Origin: Tillus elongatus
Lineage: Eukaryota; Arthropoda; Insecta; Coleoptera; Cleridae
Reading direction: 5' to 3'
Length of the DNA: 64,000 bases
Assembly: GCA_964006375.1 (NCBI GenBank)
Contig: OZ023269.1
Span: forward strand, 61,243,968-61,307,967
Below, one piece after another: positions 10,676-21,419 of this stretch. A program made the translations under genes and the position numbers. Numbering within the stretch: the first letter of the stretch is position 1; every line of letters starts with the position of its first letter. Below the pieces are notes generated by a model. That model saw only the letters and a list, made by a program, of their open reading frames with translations. It made no database searches and was not told where the DNA came from.

Positions 10676-13600
10676 TAGATATAAATAATATGAATACATT
10701 ATGTAAGTTACCGTATATAGAATTAAACGAAATATCAGGTAAATTTTTGTTAGACTCAGGATCTTCAAAAAATCTTTTGAATCCTGCTGTAGCATATTAT
10801 AAGTTCCCTAAAAACATATTTACGCATGATTTTACCATACGCACCGCGCATGGCATTTCTAAGCACTGTAAGCGTGCACGTATTAAACTTAAATCGATTT
10901 CAGAGGAGATACAAGAGTTCTGCCTATTTAACTTTAACACATTTTTTTCGGGATTAATTGGGATGGAATTTCTGAAACGAAACGAAGCTAAAATAGATTT
11001 TAAGGATCACAAACTGTATATAGGCAAGAATATTATACCAATAAAATTCACAGATCTTAGCGAGAGTCAATTGGGACAGACAGAAACCAAAGCAGATGGT
11101 TTAGTGCTACCCGACACTCATTTAAATTTAAACAATATAATAACCCAGCCGTATTTCGTACGTAATGAAGAACTTGAGAAAATTAATCACGTACTAAATA
11201 ATAACCAAGCTTATAATGTAAGAGATAGGCCATTTAGCAGATTAAATAAACAATATGCATCTGGAACCAGATACAGCCAAAGGCGAAGTCCGTTTGCACC
11301 AGTAGTTATACAAAATAACAATTCTAGTACCTCATATTAATAATTTAAACACTTACGATACGGGGCGTAATCAAAAACGAATTAATAATGAGAATGTCTT
11401 AATTGAACAAATAGATACAGGAGAATTAAATGACGAGGAAAAACAATTGTTATTTAGTTTATTATCAGAATATCAGGACATCTTTTTAAATAAAAACGAA
11501 CCATTGACGCACACAAATGCGATAAAACATAGAATAAGGACAACAGACGACATACCTGTCCATTCTAAATTATATAGATACCCGTACGTACATAAACCGG
11601 AAGTAGACAGACAAATAAATGACATGTTAAGACAAAAAATCATTAGGAAAAGCCACAGCCCATATAGCTCACCTATTTGGGTTATATCAAAGAAAATGGA
11701 CAAGTCAAATAAACAAAAATTGAGAATTGTGGTGGACTATAGGAAACTAAATGAAAAAACAATACCGGACAGACACCCAATTCCCAAAATTGATGAAATA
11801 CTGGACAAAATTGGGCGAGCCCAATATTTCTCGACGATCGATTTGATCTCTGGGTATCACCAAATTGAAATGGACACCAGGGACATAGAAAAAACAGCGT
11901 TTACCACCGATACAGGCCATTGGGAGTACACCAGAATGCCGTTCGGGTTATCTGGGGCTCCATCGACCTTTTCTAGGCTCATGCAGAACGTATTAGAAGG
12001 CCTAATTGGACAAACATGTCTTGTATATATGGATGACGTCATAGTTTTCTCCACATCGTTACAGGAACACCTTGAGAAACTAAAACTAGTATTCGAGCGC
12101 TTCAGGCAAAGCAACTTAAAGATCCAGCTAGACAAAAGCAATTTCCTAAGGAAGGAAGCCAAGTTTTTAGGACACGTGGTCAGCCCAGACGGGATTCGTC
12201 CGAATCCAAAGAAACTGGACGTAATAAAGAAATTCCCGGTACCTAAAACCCCAAAGGAAATAAAATCATTCCTAGGATTGGTTGGATACTATCGTAAATT
12301 CATAGAAAACTTCGCACACGTTACGAAACCACTAACAAAATGTTTAAGGAAAAACTCGAAAATAAACGTGAATGACGAAGAATACATTGCTGCCTTTAAC
12401 TCATGTAAGGTCATATTAATGAATTCACCTGTACTTATATCACCGGATTTTTCTAAAGACTTCATATTAATAACCGACGCTTCAAACGTAGCGATACCCG
12501 GAATATTAAGCCAGGGCGAACCCAATGCGGATCACCCGATAGCTTACGCCAGCCGGACATTAAACGACACCGAATCCAGGTACAGCACAATCGAGAAAGA
12601 ATTATTAGCCATCGTGTGGGCAACAAATTATTTTAGACCATACCTATACGGAAGGAAATTCACCATATATACGAACCATAAACCTTTAAAATGGTTATTT
12701 TCGTTGAAACAACCAAATTCAAAATTGCTCCGTTGGAGATTAAAATTGGAAGAATATGAATTTAAAATTGAATACAAAAAAGGAAAGCTAAACTGCGCAG
12801 CAGATGCACTGTCCAGAGTAGAAATAAACCCACTAGACATAGATAATCAGTCAATGGCGAATAATATCGATGAAGAGGAAGAAATCATAGAAATTGACGA
12901 TGACGACACAGCAAACTCGAATGCGGACTCGTATTCAGCACCAGGCATACCAATACTCGAGGAAGAAATCGTTAACAGCAAAACCAATCAGATAGTTTTT
13001 AAAAATACGGATAAACCAGACATATTCTCAGTCAGAAGAGACAAAGGAAATTTCATATATGCAAACTTCAATTTAAATAAACCCGATCAGATAGAAAAAT
13101 TTATAAAAGAATACTGTTTACCACAAAGGAAATATTATTGCATTTTTGTAAATGAACAAGATTACGAACTAGTAAGTTCGGCAATCAATAAAAACTTTAA
13201 TAACGTAGAATCACCCAAATTTTATAGATGTCTGGAAATTAGGAATGAAATTAACGAGCACGAATTAACCGAGACTATAATGAAATATCACGAGGGGAAG
13301 AGTAACCATCGCGGGGCTGATGAGACTTACCTAAGAATGAAGAAAATATACTACTATCCCAACTTAAAGAAACATATAGAGGAATATGTACGAAATTGCG
13401 AATTATGCAAAACGTGCAAATACAATAGGAACCCGGTACAAATAGCATTGGAGCACACCCCCACAGCATCTAAAACGTTAGAGATATTACACATTGATAC
13501 ATTCCAAATTGAACAAGCTATCTTCCTAACAATTATAGATCCATTTAGTAAATTTGGCCAAGCATTTCCAATAAAAAGTAAAAGTGCTACTGAAATTGCA

Positions 13601-14255
13601 AAAAACTTGATCAAGTACTTTTCACAGTATGGAGCGTGTAAAATAATAATCGCAGACCCAGGTACGGAGTTTTCAAACCAGGTAATTAAAGAACTATTAG
13701 AAACATATCAGATAGAGTTACATATAACAACACCGCAAAACCCAACATCCAATGGACCTATCGAAAGATTTCACAGCACGATTAGTGAACATTATCGATT
13801 ATTCAAAATGAAATTTAAAAATATGAAACCCATAGACTTAATACCATATTGTATATTCGCTTACAACTCTACAATACACTCACAGACACTAAAACCACCT
13901 TTTGATTTAATATTTGGCTACATACCAGAAATGTTTAACTATGACCTGGAAGTCATAATTACACAGGAATACAACGTACAACATAAAGATTTAAAGCAAA
14001 TTATTTACGAGATAGTCAGAAGCAGGATAGAGAATTCAAAAATAAAAACGTTACAACGGACAAATAAAAACACGAACCAACCGTTCAAGGAAGGTAATAT
14101 TGTCTACAAAAAGATACCACCAGGCTTTCATAAAAAACATAAAAACCCATTTTCAGGACCGTACTCAATAATATCCCTATTAGAACATAACAAAGCTATT
14201 TTAATAAATCATAAAAATGACGAACAGACGATAACACATTTAAGAAATTTACGTA

Positions 14256-14262
14256 TTGCAGG
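14256..14262 (+). promoter_or_regulatory. Candidate env 3' splice site
   Basis: TTGCAG (14256-14261) followed by G lies inside the last codons of pol, 20 nt before its stop. Splicing to 14262 puts the downstream codons in the env frame when joined to the donor at 9418/9419. Confidence 0.5.
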
Positions 14263-15960
14263 TTCCTTGCCACGGGAATAACAGCCCAAATACAAGACTT
14301 GACAGACAACCCAGGCATGTTACCAAAGAAATTAGGCACAGCATACACTGAGACTAACAACTGGAATCTGATACACATACATGACTTGACACAATTACAT
14401 AGAGACTACAACCAAATAAAAAGACACTACCCCAATACAGTTACCTTCATGACAAAAGATTACCATTCTGAATATCATAATTTCATATTGACATTGAATT
14501 TCACCATAGATAATGTAGACGATATATTTTATAGGATTTTTCCAAATAACAATATTAATAATAGACGAAAACGTGGCCTAATAAACGTACTAGGTTCTAT
14601 ATTTAAGTCAATCACGGGGAATCTCGATTCACAAGATGGGGAACGCATTCAACAAGCATTAGAAGTCTTAACGACAGATCAAAGTAAAATTCATGAACTT
14701 TTTAGGTCTCAAAATTCAATCATGCTCGAGGCCATCGTCGAATTTAATAGAACGATAGTAGGATTGAGTCATAACCAAGGCACGATAGTAAATAGGATAA
14801 ATGAATAAGGTAATACAGTAGAAAGCCTGCGAAGTGAACAATTAACTCACTATCATCGCATTAAGATCCTAGAGTTACTCATGCAGCTAGGACAATTATT
14901 AAACAATATTCAAGAAATAGCACTAACAACAGAAAATGCCATCACTTTTGCAAAATTAGGAATCTTTCACACATCCATACTAAAACCAACATTTATAATA
15001 AAATAAATCAATAAAATACAAAATTATGCAACTAATGCTAAAGTAATAACAACCAATGATCTAAATCTATACGAAAAAGTCTTTAAAATAAAAGCAGTCC
15101 AAAACAAGTTCAAAATTATATTTCAAATAGAAATACCTCTGGTAGATGAATCAGAATATGATTATTATCAATTATATACATTACGTGTCCCTAGAAAGAC
15201 ACACCTTTTTACCATGATAATTCCTAGAACCAAATACCTTATCCTAAGCAGTAAACAATATGCCTATCCTAATGAAGAATGTCAAAATTTAAAGAACCAG
15301 ATATATTTTTGCAAAGACGACAATCCAACAACCATGAATGATCAAAACCCATGTGAAATAAAGCTAATAAAATTTCAAAAACCTATTAACAATTGTAATC
15401 AAGAATTAGTCAAAATTAATAGAACCACAGTTTCGAGATATGGAACCAGTCAGTATATAGTCATAGCACCCGAAGAAACTAACGCCAGAATAACTTGCAA
15501 GGAACAGGAGTGGACCAACATCATCAAGGGTACAAAATTAATCAACCTGCAACCAAATTACCAATTAACCATAGGCAACAAAATCTACAAGACCGGCCCA
15601 GCAACAGCAGAAACACAACAACTATTCAACCTGCCTACACTAGAAACCCCCATTCCAGAAGATCAACCAAATCCAGGACCAGTACCCGGAATATCACTAG
15701 AAAACGTACAGCTACACAACATCAATCAAATCCAACACCAACTTCAAAAAATTAAACAAAATATACCAGGACCTATAACAATACCAATCCATCACCTGAG
15801 TATATGGACAATATTACTGTACATAGCTGTCTTAATAACCATCACAACTATAGCAGTCCGAATGGGGTTGAAGAAACGAAGAACCAGCAAAGAAGATAAA
15901 GGAACAAAAACAGGAACCACCGAGTCCGGATTTCCATTGAAAATCCGGAACGAACCATAG
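14262..15960 (+). pseudogene. env: Errantivirus env (baculovirus-F-like fusion glycoprotein), two stops
   Basis: A single reading frame runs from the splice acceptor to TAG at 15958, broken by TAA at 14806-14808 and TAA at 15004-15006. A furin-type site (RRKR followed by G) near 14564-14580 precedes a fusion-peptide/heptad region (LGSIFKSITGNLD), the hallmark of F-like Env proteins. The C-terminal ectodomain has paired cysteines (EECQNL, FCKDD, CEIKL, NNCNQEL, ITCKEQE). A transmembrane helix (WTILLYIAVLITITTIAVRM) lies near 15800-15865, followed by a short basic tail. Because of the stops this copy would yield only the fragment up to 14805. Confidence 0.85.
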
Positions 15961-15970
15961 CTTCGTCTTT

Positions 15971-15982
15971 AAAAAGGGGAGG
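15971..15982 (+). other. Errantivirus polypurine tract
   Basis: AAAAAGGGGAGG lies immediately before the 3' LTR, in the position that primes plus-strand DNA. Confidence 0.75.
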
Positions 15983-16404
15983 AGATAAAGGGAGCCCAAA
16001 CAATGGCCCGTTATACTACAATGTCGCCTTCCCACGGTAAGAACCGCTGAGTCAGCCGTCGTCTTAACGGAGCCCAGAACTTTGCAGGTTCAAAGTGCAA
16101 GTAGAACGGAATATCACTGTGAGAATCTACATCAGCAGATTCCTTGTTTATCCAGAGACATAGTGCCACGCCTGGAGGGAAGACTATAAAGAGGCTGCTC
16201 ACAGAGGTAGAACCGTTCATTCTTGTTCCGAGTTAGTCATTGGCACACCGAGTGCATAGACATTAGATCACATGTAGGTTGATCGTCTTATTTTAGTATA
16301 TTATATTATTCATTTTTCTTGTAACTAAGTAATTAAGTATTGATTGTTCAAAGTATTAAATAAATTGTTTTAAAAATTCAAACGTCTTAACCGTAAAGTT
16401 AAGT
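15983..16404 (+). repeat. Errantivirus 3' LTR
   Basis: 422 bp, the same length as the 5' LTR, with three differences seen by eye. Followed by the CGCG duplication at 16405-16408. Confidence 0.9.
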
Positions 16405-16408
16405 CGCG
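16405..16408. other. Target-site duplication CGCG, copy 2 (shared)
   Basis: Separates the 3' LTR of the plus-strand element from the terminal 15 bp of the minus-strand element, so it serves as target duplication for both. Confidence 0.8.
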
Positions 16409-16423
16409 AGTTAACTTTCTTTT

Positions 16424-17900
16424 CGTTCCGAATAGTCATCGAGAATCCAGTAATTGGTTTGGAGTCAGCAGTTTTGGTTTTTGATTTCTGCCAGATATAT
16501 CTTGAAGTTATTGTGATGATTGTTATTATTATCACAATGTATAATATAATTGTCCATACACTAGGGTGGTATATGGGCAATTTGATGGTTCCTGGAATTC
16601 TGCCATTGATGGATTGTAACTGGGATTTGATATTGTTCAAGTCGTACAGTTGGACATTTTCTATTTTTAGTTCTGGTGATTTGTCTGGGAAAATGGGTGC
16701 TTTATTTGTTACCAATTCGATGTGTGGGAGATTGAATGATTGTTGTGTTTCCTATGCCATTTGGACTGAGCTAAATCTTGCGTTATTGATGATGAGTTGG
16801 CGTTTGGGTTTTAGATTTGCTAATTTTGTTTCGCTGATTATTTTGGTTTCTTCGTTTTCTTCGCAGCTAAGTTTGATTTTCGTTTCTTCTGGTGCCACTA
16901 TTATGTATTGTGTATTGTCATATTTAGCGACTGTTGTTTTTGTTATTTTGACAAGTTCTTGCTTGCAATTGTTTATCGGTTTCTGGAAGTTGATCAGTTT
17001 AATTTCGCATGAGTTGTTTTCGTTTAGTGCTGTCGGGTTGTCATTTTCACAAAAGTATGTTTGGTCGTTTAGATTCCTACACTTTTCGTTTCTGTAAGCG
17101 TAGTGTTTGCTGCTAAGGATTAGGTACTTGGTTCTAGGGACAATCATTTTAAAGGTATATGAATTTTTAGGGACTGGTAATGCATACAATTGATAATAAA
17201 TATAGTCTGATTTGTCTCCTAAAGGTATTTGGAATATAATTTTAAAGTCAATTTGAACTGTTTTTATTTTAAATATTTTTTTCGCAAAGTGAAATGTCTG
17301 ATTTTGTTATTAATCTTGATTTTGAGATATGGTTTTCAATGGTTTCTAATTCCTTTGATATGTATTGACGTATGATACGTGTTTAATTTTGAAAAGGTGA
17401 TTGCATTTTCTGTTGTTAATATCATATTCAGTACATTGTTGAACAAATAACTGATTTGTGTTAGTAATTCCAAATCGTTTATTCTCACTACTATGGATTC
17501 TTGGTTATGGTTCAGGTTGTCTATTGTTTTATTAAACTCTGCTATAGCATCTATCATTAGTGATGTTTGTGAGCTAAAAAGTTGATGTACTTGATTTTGA
17601 TCTTTTCTCAAAATTTCGAGAGCTTTATATATTCTGTCGCCGTCATCCGCATCTAAGTTCCCAGTTATTGATTTGAATATCGATCCTAGTCCGTTGATTA
17701 TACCTATTTTGTTTCTAATTGTTGTTGGAAATATTCGATAAAATGTGTCATCAATATTGCTAATGGTGAAATTAATTGTTAAAATAAAATTTTAATATTC
17801 CAACTTGTACTCTGCATTCATTACGCTTAGTATGTTGTCGAAGTAAGTTTTTAGTCTGTTAAAGTCGTCGTATAGTTGTATCAGGTCATGTATATGAATC
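16424..17900 (-). pseudogene. env: Errantivirus env remnant
   Basis: Three minus-strand pieces align in order with the env of the plus-strand element. 17611-17336 is the heptad region after a fusion-peptide-like GLGSIFKSITGNLD near 17650-17695. 17189-16752 is the cysteine-rich ectodomain, with VPRTKYLILSSK and CEIKLINFQKPINNC. 16715-16424 holds the transmembrane segment (ILYIVIIITIITITSRYIW) and tail. The processing site is not conserved (RNK-I-G where the other copy has RRKRG), and frameshifts separate the pieces. Non-functional. Confidence 0.8.
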
Positions 17901-17969
17901 ATTCTCCATTTATCGTTCCTTGAAAAGGCTTGTCACAGGTTACGTGGTAGTGTGCCTGGATTGTCTGTT

Positions 17970-18290
17970 AGGTCTTCTAATGGTGGCTTCACTCTGGTGC
18001 AGAGCATGAACCTGCAAGGCGAAAATTGCGTAAATAATTGTCTGTTCATCAGTTCTGTCGTTTAGTATTATGGCTTTATTAGTTAGTTTCTTACGTCATG
18101 TCTCGTTTGTCGATTATCCGAGTATCTAGGTTCGACTTAGCTAGGTGATATAATCGGACTGTTTGTTTAATCTATTTAGTTGGAACGAGTAATTTTTTTC
18201 GTTGTTGCAATATTGGCAAGCTCTAATAAAAGCTTTGATTTTTTGTTTCCTTTTTGGAAAAAGAAATTAAGTTTCCATTCTTAAATATGT
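17970..18290 (-). pseudogene. Errantivirus pol tail and integrase-finger remnant
   Basis: The minus strand reads NKAIILNDRTDEQT near 18020-18075, homologous to the last residues of the intact pol. Upstream, near 18185-18245, ACQYCNNEKNYSF looks like the C-x2-C half of an integrase zinc finger. The catalytic core expected between them is absent, so a deletion of roughly 0.8-1 kb is inferred. Confidence 0.55.
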
Positions 18291-19207
18291 CTCTTTTGCA
18301 TTCCTGTGATTTCTTTTACTTTCGTGAAATAATACGATTGCGTCGTTAATTTCATTGTCGTTTATATTTATGATTTTCTCTTGTTTATTTATATTATTTA
18401 ATTTTGATTGAGTTTCAATATTTACGGGATTTACTTCCTACTTGTGAACGTTATTGTGTGAGAATTTCCTTTCGTTATTGATTTCTGATTTTATTATTTG
18501 TGAAGTTGGTTCCTTACCTATTTGCCGATGGCTATCCTGTACCTGAATTTAATTATTACTTAACTTATCATTTTGCGTGGTGCCTGTATATTTTATTTTG
18601 TTCGGGATAACCGCCCTATCACAAGGTGCTTTTGTATTTGGTATAAATTCTTCGATTTTAACGGGTTGGTCGATTTTATTGTGTTCTTTACACATTGAAT
18701 ATACATACTTCATTATACTGTCTGCATTGCTCGCTTCTTGTCGAGGCTTGTGCAAGGAATCTATCCTAATTTTATCTGCAATATTTTTTTGTACACTCCC
18801 CGTATAATTTTTATTATAATTCTGGTGATGGTAAGAATTATTTAATATCATATTCGCTTTATTTTGAATTTGATCCGTTATATCTTTTGTATCGTCCTCG
18901 TATCACTATAATTTTTATTTCTAGGATACTCATATGTGTTTAGCGAAACTCTATCTCGTTTACATTTATTGTAGTTGAACATTTCTCCAGTTTCAGTCAT
19001 TAGCAGTTGTAGTCCTTCGTCAGCATTTAATCTCTGGTGTTGCTTTCCTTTCGAGTTCAAGTGCTGTAATGCGTCTGTCTATTGTATTACTTACGTTAAG
19101 GTGATTCATCATCATCATTTGCTTTGATCTCCGATTTATTCGATTGTTATTGTCCTCATGATCGTTTGTATAGGGAAAGTTTATTCTAATGTTTCTATTT
19201 ATTAAAT
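18291..19207 (-). other. Unassigned interior of second errantivirus
   Basis: Between protease and integrase remnants, where RT and RNase H should be. Two minus-strand ORFs (19060-18878 and 18851-18549) encode polar, lysine/asparagine-rich text with no motif I recognise; no YxDD is present. It could be an expanded protease-RT linker or foreign sequence. Confidence 0.5.
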
Positions 19208-19621
19208 TTAGTCTCTTATTTTTAAAAACAGTGTTCGCTTGATTTTTGTTATTAAAAAGTCGATTCCTATTATACCTACATAATTATTATCAAAGTTAAA
19301 TAAACAAAATTCTCGTTCAATATCCGTTAGTGAGTTTAAAATGATTTTAGCGCGAGTATTGTGGCTGGGGTAACCATGCGATGATTTTATCAGGAAGGGA
19401 TGAACGTAAATATTATTATGAAAGTTTGTATATGATATGGATGGGTTTAAAAGGTTCTTAGTACTGCCGGAGTCGAGTAGTATTTTTCCGGGTAATTCTT
19501 TTATGGTGACGTAAGGTAGCTGGGATATTGTGTTAAAATTATTAATATGGTTCTGTTCTTGAGCTCCCGGCCATTGGAAAATTTTGATGCTGTGTATCGT
19601 ATAATTTATTTGTTGCGTCAT
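19208..19621 (-). pseudogene. Errantivirus protease remnant
   Basis: The minus-strand ORF contains ILLDSGSTKNLL, the aspartic-protease active site, followed by SYTNF and the GIIGIDFL flap-like motif, closely matching the protease of the adjacent element. It overlaps the gag ORF by 80 nt in the -1 frame and is entered through the conserved AAATTTT. It ends at 19208 without joining RT. Confidence 0.75.
19578..19584 (-). promoter_or_regulatory. Conserved -1 frameshift heptamer, second errantivirus
   Basis: The minus strand reads CAA AAT TTT CCA in the gag frame, giving A-AAT-TTT inside the 80-nt gag-protease overlap (19542-19621). Same motif and same residues (Q-N-F-P here, R-N-F-P in the plus-strand copy). 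Confidence 0.6.
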
Positions 19622-20342
19622 AGTTTAATTCCTCTGGTAAGAAATTTTGTTTTTGTTCAAATTCATTGGAAGGAAAAGAATTATTTGTTTCGTTATAGTT
19701 TAATTCTTCTGGTATGAAATTTTGTCTTTGTAGAAAATTATTGGAAGGAAAATTGTTCCGTCTATTTTGTGAGGGTTGTTGTCGGCTGAAATTGGTATGT
19801 CTTGTGTTGCTACTGCTGACATCGATAGCCTGTGGATATCTTCTATTATTGTCATTAGGGTTGTACGTCGGGCTTCTCATTGAGTGTTGATTTGAAGGGC
19901 TTCCCGGAAATTGTGGGTGAGACGTTTGGGGTCTGTTTGAATTATAGTTAAAAGGTGCACGATAATTTTGTTGTTGGAAGGGTTTCTGAAATTGAATGTT
20001 GCTAAAATTTGTGGTATTTCTTTGGAAAACCGGCTTTTGTTGCTTGTCGTGCCCGTTATTGTTATTATTTATGAAATTTTTCCTTTGTAATAATCTGTCC
20101 CCGTATTCATAATTTTCCTCGGAAAATATAAATTTTAACGCTTGTTCTATGCTATTAGGGCGAGTCGATCGAACCACCATCCCGAGTGAATTTTTTAAGC
20201 CCCCAATAAATGCTTTGAGTGTCTGTCGTCTGTACATGTTTTGTTTAAATGTTAAATTCCCTCGTTACGTTCATTTGATATAAAATTAGAGATAAGTAAT
20301 TGTTCAACGTGCCTACAACGCCAAGGCGTCCTCGTTATGTTT

Positions 20343-20396
20343 CTGTTTCAATGTCAGTAGTTCGCCTTACTAGGCGAACTACTGACATTGAAACAG
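20343..20396. repeat. Perfect inverted repeat, 25-bp arms, 4-nt loop
   Basis: Left arm 20343-20367 (CTGTTTCAATGTCAG...), loop TACT, right arm 20372-20396 exactly complementary. Only one arm corresponds to ancestral gag codons; the other is a reversed duplicate. Confidence 0.9.
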
Positions 20397-20890
20397 CACG
20401 TTGATCAGTAAAGTTCTCAACAATGGCACGTCTTAAGTCTACCCATGTGTTTATAATCTTGGTGTTAATAATTAACCTGGCTTGTCCAATTAGTTTCGCT
20501 TGAATGTAATTTAATAGAAAATGATTAAGATATAAATTTGGATTATCTGCATCATAGAATTGATTCATTACTAGATCACAAGCTTTTAAAAAGTCCATAC
20601 ATTTTCAGGCTGTCTAATAAATTCGGAAATTGCCTTAAGGTAAAACTCTTGCAATTGATTTGCCATATTTAAATTGTTTCTAGAATTATTTATATCGGGT
20701 TGTTCCACAATATCAATTTCGCCAATACTAATATTCCTTAATCTATATTCTAAATCATCAATATTATCAATATATGAGGAGATACAATCTATATATAGGA
20801 AAATAAAGGAATCAAACAACTTACAGAATCGATGCTATTGCTGCTGTCTTCATGGCTTATGGCTTTTTTCTCTTGATCGGTTCTTTGACT

Positions 20891-20912
20891 GTTAAGCGTT
20901 GAAACGCTTAAC
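20891..20912. repeat. Leader hairpin of second errantivirus
   Basis: GTTAAGCGTT-GA-AACGCTTAAC forms a 10-bp stem with a 2-base centre in the leader between PBS and gag. Function unknown; no equivalent was noticed in the plus-strand element. Confidence 0.5.
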
Positions 20913-20947
20913 GCAATATACTTTTGGTTCTTTAGCACTATCCGTTG

Positions 20948-20957
20948 CGACTGCGCC
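20948..20957 (-). other. Primer-binding site of second errantivirus
   Basis: Minus strand GGCGCAGTCG directly follows the LTR end (AAGTTAACT), identical to the plus-strand element's PBS. Confidence 0.75.
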
Positions 20958-21351
20958 AGTTAACTTTCTTTTTAACACACTTGAATTTTTAAAAGAATTT
21001 AGTAATTATAATTACACAAAATACTTATGAATAATAATAAAAATGGTAAAGATAATTTATGAGAACTTAAAAGAGACTCGAGCAATAACAATGTAGGAAT
21101 GTCCGTCCGTGGTCTGGTAACTTCCATATATAGTCTCTGGTGGGGCGTGGACCGAGAGGCGGTTTCCACACTAGATTGCTGTTTTGGCAAGTTGCTGGTT
21201 GCCGAGTTGAAGGTCTAGTTGTTTACCCATCTATGAATAGTCTATTCTTCTAAATGCGTTGCTATTAATTAACCCATTCGTCAGCGACCTTGGGTGTTGA
21301 ATTGGGATCTGTACTTCTTATATACATTGTATGAGTTGGCTATTGTTATCT
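20958..21351 (-). repeat. 5' LTR of second errantivirus
   Basis: 394 bp whose ends (AGATAA...AAGTTAACT on the minus strand) match the termini of the first element's LTR (AGATAA...AAGTTAAGT), with little similarity between. CGCG follows at 21352-21355. Confidence 0.75.
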
Positions 21352-21355
21352 CGCG
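21352..21355. other. Target-site duplication CGCG, copy 3
   Basis: Right-hand duplicate. The sequence after it (TCAATTGATTTC) should be contiguous with the copia sequence ending TTACA at 8840 in an empty allele. Confidence 0.8.
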
Positions 21356-21419
21356 TCAATTGATTTCTTTTCTCTTCTTTTACCATACAATCTTTTCTGC
21401 GCACCCTGAGCCCATAACC
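21356..21419 (-). other. copia leader: primer site and start of gag
   Basis: Minus strand from 21419: GGTTATGGGCTCAG (copia initiator tRNA-Met fragment type), then an ATG at about 21387 opening MVKEEKRNQLT, which runs into the CGCG insertion point. Confidence 0.65.

Larger units (their letters stand above)
10618..14281 (+). pseudogene. pol: Errantivirus pol: protease, RT, RNase H, integrase; one frameshift
   Basis: Part 1 (to 11340) holds the aspartic protease, FLLDSGSSKNLL at about 10747-10785. An indel within 11306-11340 moves the frame to part 2 (open from 11306, 944 codons from 11447). RT: VVDYRKLNEKT, TIDLISGYHQIE, MPFGLSGAP and active site YMDD near 12025-12040. RNase H: TDAS near 12472 and EKELLAIVWA near 12595, but the third acidic position reads TNHKPL (AAC at 12674). 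Integrase: HHCC finger about 13290-13420, then D (HIDTF, 13490), D (ADPGTEF, 13650), E (PIERFH, 13760), and a GPY/F-type SGPYSII near 14155. Without recoding, RT and integrase are cut off from protease. Confidence 0.9.
8845..16404 (+). mobile_element. Errantivirus-like LTR retroelement (young, nearly complete)
   Basis: A 7.56-kb Ty3/gypsy element with 422-bp LTRs that differ at only three positions I can see (under 1 percent). It has a tRNA-Ser-type PBS, gag without zinc knuckle, pol (protease, RT, RNase H, integrase), an env ORF, a purine tract and CGCG duplications at both ends. This is the arrangement of insect errantiviruses of the 17.6/297/tom type. Pol has one frameshift and env two in-frame stops, so this copy cannot make full-length Pol or Env even though the insertion is recent. 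Confidence 0.9.
19542..20819 (-). pseudogene. gag: Errantivirus gag remnant with snap-back duplication
   Basis: Three ORF pieces (20819-20586, 20598-20335, 20237-19542) match Gag of the plus-strand element in order: MANQLQEFYLKAI, FLKACDLVMNQFY...LNYIQAKLIGQARLI, TLKAFIGGLKNSLG, then an N/Q/F/P-rich tail ending with a duplicated EELNY motif. At 20343-20396 codons corresponding to DDHSLLAEM are replaced by an inverted copy of the following sequence. At least two frameshifts make it non-coding. Confidence 0.8.
16409..21351 (-). mobile_element. Second errantivirus-like element, internally deleted
   Basis: Minus-strand relative of the neighbouring element. The 5' LTR (20958-21351, 394 bp, starts AGATAAC, ends AAGTTAACT) has the same PBS, and gag, protease, remnants of integrase/pol tail and env follow. 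The 3' LTR is reduced to its last 15 bp (16409-16423), fused to the end of env. RT, RNase H and most of integrase are missing. CGCG flanks both ends. It is older than its neighbour, as shown by many stops and deletions. Confidence 0.85.

Noticed and set aside
11473..13614. Minus-strand ORFs across errantivirus pol
   Set aside because: Shadows of the 944-codon pol frame.
16459..17097. 212-codon plus-strand ORF
   Set aside because: Antisense to the env remnant of the second errantivirus; its hydrophobicity mirrors the transmembrane and AT-rich codons.
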